From Cydia pomonella (Eukaryota; Arthropoda; Insecta; Lepidoptera; Tortricidae): a stretch of 64,000 bases of DNA. The DNA is taken from positions 18,183,991 through 18,247,990 of the forward strand of contig NC_084718.1 of the NCBI RefSeq assembly GCF_033807575.1. The letters are read 5' to 3'. Made by a program: the position numbers and the translations under genes. Below the pieces are notes generated by a model. The model did not search any database and was not told the origin of the DNA. It was given only the letters and a program-made list of their open reading frames with translations. Below, piece by piece: positions 11,119-22,500 of the stretch; within the stretch, counting starts at the first letter, position 1, and each line of letters begins with the position of its first letter.

Positions 11119-12295
11119 TATAATTGGAAGCAAAATGAACCTGTAGCAAATGTTTCCATATAATCCGTATACATTTTAGCAATGTATTAAAAACAAAAGT
11201 ACAATTTCCATCCAATCCTCACATCCTCAAAAGGAAGTTAAGATGCTCTTTTGTTCCTTCGAGTACACAATTCCCGTAAAGCAATAAATCAAGCTAAAGT
11301 AAGCTCTATCATTGTGCCGTAAGAACTTAGTGGTGCGCAATATTATTTTGGTACGGATTGATAAATAATCTTCGGGACAATATAGTATGTTTGAGCGGAG
11401 AAAGTAATTTGCTGGTCGTCGTGGGTGTAATGAGGCCCGGCCAGGCTTGGTAAGATCAATGGGAGGAAAACAGTATCATTTCCTGCTTGTTTGTCCATGA
11501 TCTTGAAAGAACTGATGTTGCTCGACGTTTTTCTTAAGCGTCAAGTAAATAGTAGCCAAATAAGCTGTTTCAAATAAGTTAACAAACAAAAATGATTTGG
11601 CACAATGTACTATTTTGCAACTCTAAAAAAATCATTAACCCAAAAACAACCTTATAATAATGGCTTCGTAAAAAAATAATTTTGCACTGGAGCGTAAAAT
11701 CATTTCTCTGATACCGCCCTGATGTACTTACTTTTCACTTTAGCCAACCATTTTTCATAAAACAGGCCCACCAAATTATGTACGAAACAAATATGTGTAT
11801 TCCCAAAAGTCAAATAGGACTGTAAATACAACGGTACAAAGTTTACTTTTCTTTGAATTTAAATTCACCTTGTAAATATTTATACGGGTAGAAGGGTTAA
11901 AAGTGAAATGTTCCGACCATAATGGAATCTAAAGTGTAGGTATAGGTTGAACCCTTATGAATAGTAAACGCGGTGGACCTCTGTAGAAGATATGTTGGCA
12001 AATATTGCTTTTGCGTGGCACTGCTTGACGTTGCTTTATGTTCATATCGTTATTCAGAGTTCGAAGTAAACCTGAAATTCATTTACGATCCAATTCGAAC
12101 TTTAAAATACGTCAAACACTTGCTGAAGATACGATATGGATTAGATATGTCAGTGCCAAAAGTAACGTTTTATTCAAACAAGAACTTCTTATGAAGTTAA
12201 ATTGAATACAAACAGTGTATTCAGAGATTTTAGTAAATTGAATAAAAGTGTTTAGATGATTAAATTAACTTGACATTGTATATCCAAATTATTTC
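11119..12295. other. Unique AT-rich DNA, nothing recognised
   Basis: No supported gene or repeat. A 73-codon frame at 11973-12194 has no recognisable features. Confidence 0.5.
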
Positions 12296-12298
12296 AAA

Positions 12299-12710
12299 TC
12301 AATAACTCTATTTTTTTGATCTGATTATTAAGTTATTATATAAAAAAAAAATGTAGACATACTATTTCACCGTCATAATCCTATACACTTACACTCCGAC
12401 GTGTGGACGCTACCACGCACAAATAAAGAATGAAGAGCGCAGCGGTCGCCGCACGCAGGTAACCAGTAAGCGGAAGTGGGCGGAAGTTGGGTTTCACAGT
12501 TTTAATAAAAATAGTTACTCTTAAATGTGTGCGATGCTATTCTGTAAAATAGGGAAACTAAATGGTTAATATAAAATTATATCTGAAAAATGAAGTGACG
12601 AAATATAATCCTAACTAACTCTATAACTAAATATAACTCTATTTTTTGATCTAATTATAAAGTTATTATATAAAATTTTTTTAGACATACTATAATCCTA
12701 TACATTTAGT
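12299..12710. repeat. Pair of direct repeats about 80 bp long
   Basis: The phrase ATAACTCTATTTTTTTGATC, followed by AAGTTATTATATAAAA and TAGACATACTAT, occurs at about 12299-12390 and again at 12633-12710. The copies are separated by about 240 bp of different sequence. This could be a diverged tandem duplication or the ends of a small element. Confidence 0.6.
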
Positions 12711-13468
12711 TTACTCTTCGGCCATAACAATATTTATTATACCTATTCAAAAACTCTAAAACTAGAAAAGCATTCAAGCTTCGGGCGGACACGAGGACTT
12801 TTACAGCTCGCCAAGTTAAATTTAGTTCCCTAGTGCTTCAAACTACGCCATAACAATCCACAATAGCATGACCCGAACAGTTTACGACTCGGCCGTGACA
12901 CTCCAAGCATAGATTACGTAACATGATGAAAGACACGACACGACACTCACTGATAATTTATTTTGGGTTGACATTCGAATGGAGATTGCAGCAGCGGCTA
13001 ATGAGCGATGTCACTGTCAATTTCCTTGATAATACGTCGTCAAGCACATTTGAACATTATATTTGCGACAACAATGCGGCAATGACAGTAATTTACAGCA
13101 ATTGATACTTAAGTAGCCGAGCGAATAACCAGGTTTTTAGCAACATTTTCTTTTTCTTTTTCAAAAATGACATTTTTGGTACAAGCTTTTCTTTCCACAG
13201 GCATTCATCTTATCATTGTGTTTGGAGTTGTTAGAATTGTCTCACGGAGAACTAATTAGTTTGTGTTGTTTTATCACATAGTATCCATGACCACCTTTTG
13301 TCCCCATCATCAGATCAGGTCTGTCATCATGATATTCCATTGCATCCAATTTACATATGTATGCAAAATAAAAGTGGGTCAAATTTAGACGCCAAGATTT
13401 GACCCACACTAACTAACTAAAATACAAGACAAGTAAAAGAAAAGTAATTTAATTTAAGCTGTCGTAAA

Positions 13469-13582
13469 ACATACTAACATTTAACTAATTCTCCGGATTC
13501 CACTTTCGTGTTTGACGTGTCGCGCAAGTGACTAAAACACGTGAGTGGAATCTGTAGAACTAGTTAAATGTTAAATAAGTGT
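13469..13582. repeat. Foldback segment, arms about 45 bp
   Basis: Left arm: AACATTTAACTAATTC, then GATTCCACTTTCGTGTTT. Right arm: AACACGTGAGTGGAATC, then AACTAGTTAAATGTTAAATA. The two are imperfect reverse complements around a spacer of about 20 bp. Confidence 0.65.
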
Positions 13583-14207
13583 GTAAAAATGAGTGGCACA
13601 TCTGCTCTAGTATGATTTAATCTGTATTCCAAGCGACTGATCCTTGAAGAAGTCTGAATACTTCTCACACAATTTGTGGTGACTCGAGTCGAGTTTAATA
13701 CTTGGAGGGCTTCGAGTGAAAATAATTTGACTTGAAGAATGGTTTCTTATATTAAAGAGTTTTATTTAGTTGATATAAAAAACAAACAGCCATTTACAGA
13801 TAATCATTACAAAAATGAACTCAAAATAGGCCTGAAGTTTTCTACATTACAAAATAAACTTTTAGAAATAATTGTTAACTATTATGCAATTATGAATTAC
13901 CCGTTTAGTTGTATACTACACACAAATAAAGTAACAAAGAATACAAAACAAAATATGCTAGATACAATTTAACATTGTCTAGAAAACGAAATTTGCCGAA
14001 CTTCGTTCTTGAAAACTGACAAATTTATGAGCAAAAATATTTATTTCATATAGCGAAACATAAATATACACATGCGCCTAAATAAAGAATAGGAAAGATA
14101 GGCTTAGAACGTGAGTGGAAAAGAGATGGGAGAAATCAATGGGTGGGTAAGTGACAGATTGAATTACGAGAGATTTCTAATCGTTTTTAATCTAAACTTT
14201 TAAAGAA

Positions 14208-14249
14208 TAAACACAAGGAAGAAGGATGAATCCTTCTTCCTTGTGTTTA
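14208..14249. repeat. Perfect 19-bp hairpin, 4-nt loop
   Basis: Positions 14208-14226 are the exact reverse complement of 14231-14249, with loop TGAA. The arm is purine-rich (AAGGAAGAAGGA). The perfection suggests a recent origin, such as a template-switch event, or selection for the fold. Confidence 0.85.
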
Positions 14250-14837
14250 CAATTATTTAGTTAGTTAGTGTGGGTAAAATCCTTCCTCCGAGTGATTTAC
14301 CACGGTAGGATTTTACCACACTGGGGCTTGACAGAGCATAATTATACGCAGTGACGAGCCTTTTTTCCGAAGTTTTGTTACTGTTGCTTTCGATAGGCAT
14401 GAATATCTTGGTGTGGCCAATCCAATATTCAAATAAAATATTAATTACCACGCAACCACTCTTGATTGGATTTAGATTTAATGTTGCACATTTATATATG
14501 ATAACCTAGTTCAACATTAAAGGATACGTTTTATTCCGCAACCCATTCCCTAAGTTGAAGTCGAATTGTTAATTTGTAAGAAAGTTCGTTCAAAAAGTTT
14601 CTACGCAGACTAACTACATCAGGAGGAGCCTTTTCTGAAACTCTGAAATATTGTCTTTAGTTACCGCTTAGGTTACTTATTAAATAAAATGATATCAACT
14701 AATATAACGCGTAGGTATTATGAATTTAAAAGAAATTTCCTCTTTTAAAGCATTCATGGTCAAAAGGAAACCGTGGAAAAATATATTCACCTCTGCCATT
14801 ACATACAAACTGTAACACTACCTACATACAAAAAATA

Positions 14838-15326
14838 ATGCCACTGGTCATAGGAGCCTAGGGTCCGCTTGGCAACTAAACCCAAGAATTTCCGTATGCA
14901 CTAGTTTTCCGAAAGCGACTGTCATCTGTCCTTCCAACAAAGAGGGTAAACTAGCCCTGTTTCCTCACGATTAGTCCGGTTTCCTCACGATGTTTTCCTT
15001 CACCGGAAAGCGACTGGTAAATATCATGCCACGGGTCATGGGAGCCTAGGGTCCGCTTGGTAACTAAACTCAAGAATTGGCGTAGGCACTAGTTTTTCGA
15101 AAGCGACTGCCATCTGTCCTTCCAACAGAGAGGGTAAACTAGGCCTTATTTGGATTAGTCCGGTTTCCTCACAATGTTTTCCTTCACCAGAAAGCGACTG
15201 GTAAATATCAAATGATATTTCGTACATAAGTTCCTAAAAACTCATTACCTAGTACTAGCCGGGGTTTGAACCCGCGTTCTCCGGATTGCTAGTCGCACGC
15301 TCTTACCGCTAGGCCACCAGCGCTTC
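14838..15326 (-). repeat. SINE-1, partial plus full copy in tandem
   Basis: Two successive units in the same orientation: a headless unit at about 14838-15020 and a full-length one at 15021-15326. Both contain GGAGCCTAGGGTCCGCTTGG, the GTCCGGTTTCCTCAC phrase and GAAAGCGACTGGTAAATATC. The second carries the tRNA-like head near 15258-15323, with box B text GGGGTTTGAACCCGCG and box A text CTCTTACCGCTAGGCCACC on the plus strand. Confidence 0.8.
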
Positions 15327-16100
15327 ACAAAAAATTATGAACAAAAACTACAAATTTTAAGGCTAGTTATACATCCAAAATAGTGTCATATTATTCATAT
15401 TCATATATTTATTGATAAAAGTAATTACGCGTCCAAAATACTTACACACTATCGTATTACATTTAACTAAATGTACATTGTAAAATTAAATCAATAAAAA
15501 AATGTTAATTATAATTATAAATCAAATGTCAACAATGAATACATTACAAAAATACCATAAATTATGACTTAATATTAAGATTAAAATAATTTGGTACAAA
15601 AATAATCTCTCAAATAAAAATAAAATAATATTATCAATTAAAATACTGCAAACAGGTAAACATAGACTATATATTATAATTCATAAAGCTGGTTATTCAT
15701 ACAAACTATTTTAAGTAACATACTATACTAAAATGTCCACACCATTCAGCAGTATAGCCTCAAAGTCATAGGATATAGGTCTTTAGATAATAATTCTTCA
15801 TTTATTAGCTGGTGGTAGATAAACTTTGAAAAACCCTTTCCTACGGAACTCTGAAAAAGGATTAAAAAGCGGAGGATATCCTTTCACAGCACAAGTGGCG
15901 CTGAGAGCGTCAGTACGAAATGAGATGACACCACTTACGAGCGATACACACTGCTGCTAAGAAATAAAGTTACAACTGAAAGATAAATAGAAACCGTAAA
16001 ATCACCCAACTATAAGTGTTTAACAGTTTTGAATGATTCACGGTTAGTTTCACTAGACTGTAGAGCGCAGTCTACACAACTTTGACACCCACCCGTTATC
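15327..16100. other. AT-rich DNA, nothing recognised
   Basis: No supported gene. Long A/T runs with scattered ATTATAATTATAA words. Confidence 0.5.
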
Positions 16101-16460
16101 TTTTTTTTTTATATACTACGTCGGTGGCAAACAAGCATACGGCTCGCCTGATGGTAAGCAGTCTCCGTAGCCTATGTAGGCCTGCAACTCCAGAGGAGTT
16201 ACATGCGCGTTGCCGACCCTAAACCCCCCCCCCCCTCTCGTTGATCTCTGGCAACCTTACTTACCGGCAGGAACACAACACTATGAGAAGGGTCTAGTGT
16301 TATTTGGCTGCGGTTTTCTGTAAGGTGGAGGTACTTCCCCAGTTGGGCTCTGCTCTAGATCTGGAATGCCATCCACTGGCTGTGCCCTACCTCACAAAGC
16401 GAGATGAAATTCACAATGCCCATACCTCTTGGACGTAGTTTAAGGACGTACCCGGGTCCA
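16101..16460 (-). repeat. SINE-2 (short retroelement), full copy
   Basis: On the minus strand it starts TGGACCCGGGTACGTCC and ends CCACCGACGTAGTATATAA followed by a run of A. Closely similar copies are at 34787-35145, 36402-36760 and 61586-61946, with fragments at 48632-48800 and 56540-56615. A variable run of C (plus strand) sits near the middle. No protein frame or clear tRNA head is seen, so it may be a SINE or the 3' part of a LINE. Confidence 0.75.
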
Positions 16461-16829
16461 CCTATTTTTATCTCCAGTTACCCGTGAACAAGATGCATGT
16501 AACTGCGTCGAAATATCGGGAGCTCATAAACAATACAAAAGGTAATCACAGTTCATATCCCGGTCGATTTAAGTCTAGTATAAGTATTTAGTCCAATACT
16601 AGAACCAAAGAGAATTGAGTATAGAGGCGTATTGTCAACGTAAACTTTTACTGCCATCTTTCGACACAGGCCTAAAACTCTTAGAATGACATAGGCTATT
16701 TGAGACATGCTCTTTCACTGATATGAATTAAATATCAAACGGTGTCGCCATCTACTCGAGCTATATACCTTGGACCTATCCAAGGTAATACACACACACA
16801 TTGGCCTTTAACATCAATTAAATGATGGT

Positions 16830-17231
16830 TTAAACAGCGCCCATAACATTGCGGCACTTACGTAAATGACTAGTAAGTCCAATTCGAGAGCGGCAGCCGC
16901 GACCGCATGGCGGGCAGGAGAATGTCATGCCCGGTGACGAAGGTGGGAAAACAGCGCGCTGGTGTCTCATTTCTCGCCTAGTGTGAAGGAGTTTAAGCCA
17001 TGCTTCATCGTGTGCAACTACTCCATCTCCCAGGGTCTTCCTCCAGTGCTCGCGGTCTTCAGCCTCCCTTTCCCAGTCGGTGGGATCGATCAGGAAGGAC
17101 AACATATCACGCTTTGCGCTATCCTTAAAACGAAGCATTGGTCGCCCAACCGGTCGTTTCGCGTGCGCTACTTCGCTCAGGAGAGTCTTACGTGGCAAAC
17201 GAGAGGGCTCCATCCTGTGCACGTGCCCCAA
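16830..17231 (-). pseudogene. LINE C-terminal fragment with zinc-finger-like tail
   Basis: A 133-codon frame reads GHVHRMEPSRLPRKTLLSEV, then RPVGRPMLRFKDSAKRDM, DPTDWEREAEDREHWRKT, and near its end FSCPPCGRGCRSRIGLTSH then LRKC. This is the C-terminal end of a class of animal non-LTR retrotransposons that close with a C2H2-like finger (C-x2-C, H, C). The reverse transcriptase is not present next to it, so it is a 5'-truncated remnant, but this tail is still an open frame. Confidence 0.7.
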
Positions 17232-17507
17232 CCACCGGTATATCCAAGGTATATCGCCATCTAATCGAGGATATTTTTTTCTTGATTTTTCGAGGCACGT
17301 TTTTTTCTTAGACTTTATTATTCTTATACGGAGTTTTATTTTTTTGCTACAACTATATCCCGCAGTTTCAATACGTAATTAAGTACCAAAACCAATTTAA
17401 TTCTTTGAAAGTCAAGAAAGCTTAAGGCCTAATGAGGACTGACATAGATGCAGTACTTTATTTATTGAAATGTATTCCTTGTATACTAAAGTATACCAGT
17501 ATTTTTT

Positions 17508-17700
17508 AGGATTCCATGGCCAACCCAAAACCCTGATAATTTTGCCATGTCTGTCAATCTGTCCATCCGCGGCTTAGTCCTGTGATCGTTCCCTTTTTAT
17601 ACCTCCTATTGTTATGGACGGGCACCTACAGAACCCTACACTGAGCGTGGCCCGACATGCTCTTAACCGATTTTTATTTATTTGGTTTCAGTGACCATGA
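17508..17700. repeat. Dispersed repeat fragment
   Basis: It contains ACAGAACCCTACACTGAGCG and GGCCCGACATGCTCTTAACC. A shorter relative is at 63111-63178 (ATCCTACACTGGGCATGG, GTCCGACGTGCTGTTAGCC). No coding capacity. Confidence 0.5.
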
Positions 17701-17914
17701 CTCCTGAAAAGAAAGGGTCTCGAAACGTCGGCCCTTTGTATCCTTCGGTTACGTGATTTTCTTCTAATCAAGCCAATTGATATACTTACTAGAAATATAA
17801 CCTATGAAAAATATTTTTTTTTTCATTTACATGTTTTATTTTTTACAGTACGTGATGATCAAAAGTGTTCATTATGAAATTATGTAGTTACGTGCCAACA
17901 GGTATTAGTACAAT

Positions 17915-18370
17915 TGGAATAGAACAAACCTCTAAATTTCTGGAACAGTCCTGAAATTTGGTATGTATTGGGGTAGATCATGTACAAATGTGTAGACAAA
18001 AGTGGAATTCATATTCCTCCTAGTTTCCTATTAAGAGAATGTCCCCTGGAAGTGTATAAGCGCTAGACCTAGCTTCAGCAAGTATTTTTTATACAAGATG
18101 TATGTTTTCGCAAAGATATCTTGGACTTTTCTGTGGAAAATTTAATAAGCTTTAATGTTGTGTTACACCATAGTTTCATAGATAACGTAGATTTTGAGTA
18201 AAACGCGATTTTCTCCAGGATGGTACACATTTTCCAAGATGGTTGCAATTCCTCGAGGTCCCCAAATGTCAAACGGTGTGGACATGAGGCCCCTTTTGCC
18301 TTTAATCCACATACATACCAAATTTCAGGACTATCCCAGAGATTTCGAGGTGTGTTCTATTCCGATTGTG
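17915..18370. repeat. Terminal inverted repeat element, about 455 bp
   Basis: The left arm (17919-17970) has GGAATAGAACAAACCTCTAA and CAGTCCTGAAATTTGGTATG. The right arm (18305-18365) has CATACCAAATTTCAGGACT and AGGTGTGTTCTATTCCG, the reverse complement with mismatches. It is probably an old MITE. Confidence 0.65.
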
Positions 18371-19163
18371 CTATACCGGGTGTTTCCTGTAACACGAGCA
18401 AATAATTAAACCGTATATTGTACTCCTAAAACGATATAACTTTTGATTAACAACTTTTATAAATTATGAAATCTGTAGATTTTATCTTTTTTATAAAAAA
18501 TAATATTATTTTCAATGTACGCTGACATCAGTGTGTTTGACGTTGCTTGTCACGCTTTAAACGTTACATAATTCGCAATACATTTGCATCTTAGAATTAA
18601 CTTAAATGTGTAATAAAAATTCAAACAAGTTATTTTTTAAAGTTGATGAACAAATGTTGGTGAGTTTGAGGAGTACAAGTTACAGTTTAATTTATTGCTC
18701 CTGTATACAATATACGTACAGACAACGCACAGCCAAAACAACTGAAGCTATATCCTCGAAGTTTGCTACAAATACTTCAAAAGTTTTGGAGCTCCCATAA
18801 GAAAGGATTTTTTGAAATGAAACCCTTATGGGAATAAAAATGCGGTTGATTTTATTATGACCTACACAGTCTCGAGCGGTGGCTACCTACTAGGGGAGGT
18901 CCAAATACTCGCGGAATGGAAGACTTATCAATTAAATACATATAAAGATATTACTATTTTTCTTTTCCAATAGAATCCCCTTGAGGAACACTTGTAAGAT
19001 CGGGATAGAATTTTTTCTAAACCTACAAAATAATATTTTTTATCTTTGCCGCCGAAATTAGTGAAACTTGTAGTTAAAATAAGAAATGAATGATCAGCGG
19101 TCGCAGCATGGTTCAATTTTTACCGCCTGTCAGTATGCGCGTCACTTTTGCACTTATATATAT
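18371..19163. other. No gene seen
   Basis: It begins with CGGGTGTTTCCTGTAACACG, which resembles a dispersed lepidopteran repeat. The remainder is unrecognised. Confidence 0.4.
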
Positions 19164-19334
19164 TGTATATGTAACTAGGGAATACTGGAAAGGTCCTTAA
19201 GATATATCTAGGAGCAGCAATGAAATACCGAGCTAGCTCAATCGTGTGTATTTCGGAACTGACATACAAAATACTCAACCACCCTCTAGTCGGCGCATGT
19301 TAACTTAGGTCTACCCCATATTACATATATAACA
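19164..19334 (-). repeat. Gypsy 3' LTR
   Basis: 171 bp; on the minus strand it starts TGTTATATATG and ends CATATACA. It matches 23724-23894 at every base I compared. Confidence 0.93.
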
Positions 19335-19345
19335 CCCCCCTTCTT
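19335..19345 (-). other. Polypurine tract
   Basis: The minus strand reads AAGAAGGGGGG and touches the 3' LTR directly, as required for plus-strand DNA priming. Confidence 0.85.
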
Positions 19346-19550
19346 AACTTATATGTACTACCAATCTTACTGGAGATAGGAATTAACTTATTTCAATAAT
19401 ATTGTTAAGAGTGGTAACTACCTGAGACAAAAGAATGACATTTTAATTACCTACATAATAAGTTTGTCTCAAGTATGTACCACTGAACTTATGTAGGTAA
19501 CATAATAAGAAAAACAAAGTATACAATAACTAGGAAATATTAACCGTTAT

Positions 19551-22500
19551 CTAATCTATTTCGAAACCATAACGCATAGGTGGTTTCCTAATTCGTTTCA
19601 ATTGTGAGGCCGGGGCTAGCGTCAATGCGGGCTCGGCCGGTGGCGCTAGCGGCGCGGGCGCCGGCGGCGGCGCAGGGCCGGCGGGGGAGCGAGCCGGCGC
19701 GGGCGCGGCCGGGGAGCGCGGCGGCGGCACCGACGCGCGCTCGGGCGACACACCAGGGGTGCTATCTGACGGAATCGAGTTTGGCCAACAATACACTATT
19801 CGCGACTTTAATTGATCTAAGTGTCTACTACATGTGGTACCATTTTCCTTTGTCACTACGTAATTACGAGAACCCGTTACTTTTGATACTGTTCCCGGTA
19901 CCCACTTATCCCTCGCGTTAAATTCTTGTATCCATACTGGGTCCCCTTCGTCCATTTGATTAGGTAGAATACCTCCTGCTGCTTCGATTTGTTTCTGTTG
20001 AGCGCGATGTACTCTCTTTTCTACTGCGCTGGTAGGCTTTAACTGGTCCAATCTAGAACGAAGCGGTCGTTTTTGTAGCAACATAGCTGGAGTTTCTCCC
20101 GTGGTACCTTGCTCACAGTTACGGTAATTCAGTAAAAAAGTTTGTAATGTTTCCTCTATGTCTTGATTTTCCCTTATAGCTTTTTTTATAGCTCCTTTAC
20201 ACAACTTAACAGCACCTTCTGCGGCTCCGTTCGATGCTGGATGGTACGGTGCTGTAAATGTATGTGTTATTCCATTTAATCTCATAAATTCATCCATCTC
20301 TTGACTTGTGAACGGCGGTCCGTTATCTGACACGACCTCTTTTGGCAGTCCGAACCTCGCAAAAGTCTCTCGTAACACCTTAATGACTGCCTTTGCTGTT
20401 GTCCTGGTCATTAGGAAAGCCTCAATCCATTTGGTGGTTGAGTCAATCAAAATAAAAAAAGTCCTACCATCATAAGGTCCCAAAAAGTCCACATGGAGTC
20501 TACTCCAGGGCTCCGAGTAGTACGGCCAGGGTTGAGATTTAACTCGGGGTGGTGCAGAAGCCTCCACAGCGCAAATAGCGCAGCTTCGACTCATCGCTTC
20601 TATATCACGATCAATATTTGGCCACCAAACGAAACTACGAGCCACACTCTTCATCTTGACCATACCTTGGTGACTACTGTGTAATTCCTTTAAAATATTT
20701 GCTCTTAAGTTTTCTGGAATGATCATGCGATAACCCCACATTACACAACCACCTTCGACATACAGTTCCTGCCTTTTGGAGAAAAATGGTTTTAATTCTT
20801 CGCTATTACAAGATGCTGGCCACCCTCCTCTTATGTATGTAAGTACTTGTCTTAAAATAACATTTTTGTCCGTCTCTTTCTGGACGTCCTGGCTGGTAAT
20901 GGGCAAAAAGTTTTGTACGAAATTTAGATAGGTTATTTCCTCACTCATCTGATTACTCTCAGGCCTGTGCGGCGGTAGTCGGGATAGGGCATCGGCTCCA
21001 TTTTTAGTAGTGTGCACATACTCAATATCATATTGATAGCCTCCTAAAATAATTGCCCATCTTTGCATGCGACTGGCCGCCATCACCGGAATCCCGGCTT
21101 TGTCTCCGAAGATCGTCACCAACGGCTTGTGGTCAGTCCTCAAAACGAATCTGCGGCCGTACAAGTATTGGTGGAATTTCTTTACTCCATAGATAATGGC
21201 AAGCCCCTCTCGTTCTATCTGTGAGTATGCCTTCTCCGCGCTGTTCAATACCCTCGAAGCGTAGGCTATGGGGCGCTCCGTACCATCCGGCCATGCATGC
21301 GATATCACGGCGGCCACGCCCACACTGCTCGCATCTGTCGTCAGAATCAGTGGGAGGTCTGGCGAGTAGTGGGCCAGCACCTCACTGGAAGCCAACAATC
21401 GTTTGACCTTATTAAAAGCCTCCTGACAAGACTGAGACCACTCAAATATAACATTTTTTTTTAGCAACTCATATAGGGGTGTCAGTATTGTGCTAATATT
21501 TCTCACAAATTTCGCATAGTACATCGCCATTCCAAGAAAAGAACGTAACTCGGACACGTTACTAGGTGTTGTTATATTCAAAATATCCCTAACCTTCTTG
21601 GGACAAGTATGGAGTCCTTCTTTATCCACAACGTAACCTAAATAGGTAATTGAATTAGCCAGGAAAGAACATTTTTCTTTTTTTATCTTTAAACCGTATT
21701 TTTCCAGCCTCTCAAATACCCTATATAGGTTTTCTATGTGTTCCCTGTCATTTTCGCCCGTAATTACTACATCGTCTAGGAACACACCCACTTTCGACAA
21801 ATCCGCAAACATCTGTTCTAGAATCCTTTGGAAAATGCCTGGACTCGAGGATAAACCGTAAATCAATCGGTTGTATTTAAATAAACCTTTGTGCGTATTA
21901 ATCACAGTGTATTTGGCCGTATCATCCAGCACCAATTGCGCATATGCTTGCGAGAGGTCAATTTTGCTAAATTTTTGACCTCCATGTAATTTTGTAAACA
22001 AATCCTCGACCCTAGGCAAAGGAAAACGGTCCACATCTAAATGTTTATTAAGACTTATCTTATAATCTCCGCAGATGCGTATAGTTCCGTCAGACTTCAC
22101 CACCGGTACGATAGGTGTCGCCCACTCGGAGGTCTCGACGGGCGTGATGACGCCGTCGCGCTCCAGCCGCTCCAGCTCGCGCTCCACCGGCTCGCGCAGC
22201 GCGTACGCCAGAGGGCGCGCGCGTAGGAACACGGGACGCGCGTCCGGCCGCACTCGCAGTGACACTAGCCCGCCGTTGTACCTCCCCAGGCCCTCCGAGA
22301 ACACATTCTTAAACCTGGAACTGAAATTTGACAGATTAAAATCTTTCGATGTTTTTACATAATTAATCAAGTCTGACTCGAACAAACCCCTAATAATTCC
22401 TAACTCAACTAGCCATTGCCTGCCTAGTAAATTAGTTTTACCATCCTCTATAACATACAAATCGAGCGGCATTGAGCGATCCTTATACTTAATTAGTGGC

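Larger units (their letters stand above)
13371..14325. mobile_element. Candidate element with hairpins at both ends
   Basis: The left end holds a stem-loop (AGTGGGTCAAAT at 13373 pairing with ATTTGACCCACACT ending near 13410) followed by CACTAACTAACTAA. The right end carries the inverted counterpart: TTAGTTAGTTAGTGTGGGTA near 14258, then a stem of GTAAAATCCT with AGGATTTTACCACAC near 14323. So both ends share the same inverted sequence and both fold on themselves. The interior has two more inverted structures (13469-13582 and 14208-14249). No credible ORF. It is probably a non-autonomous transposon, but the family is unknown to me. Confidence 0.5.

Noticed and set aside
11973..12194. 73-codon frame
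   Set aside because: No similarity that I recognise, no splice context, and a length expected by chance.
13739..13972. 77-codon frame inside the hairpin-ended element
   Set aside because: Low-complexity Lys/Asn/Ile composition typical of translated AT-rich DNA; not a transposase.
19604..19921. Ala/Arg-rich frame on the plus strand
   Set aside because: It is the shadow of the Pro/Ala-rich C-terminus of Gypsy Pol.
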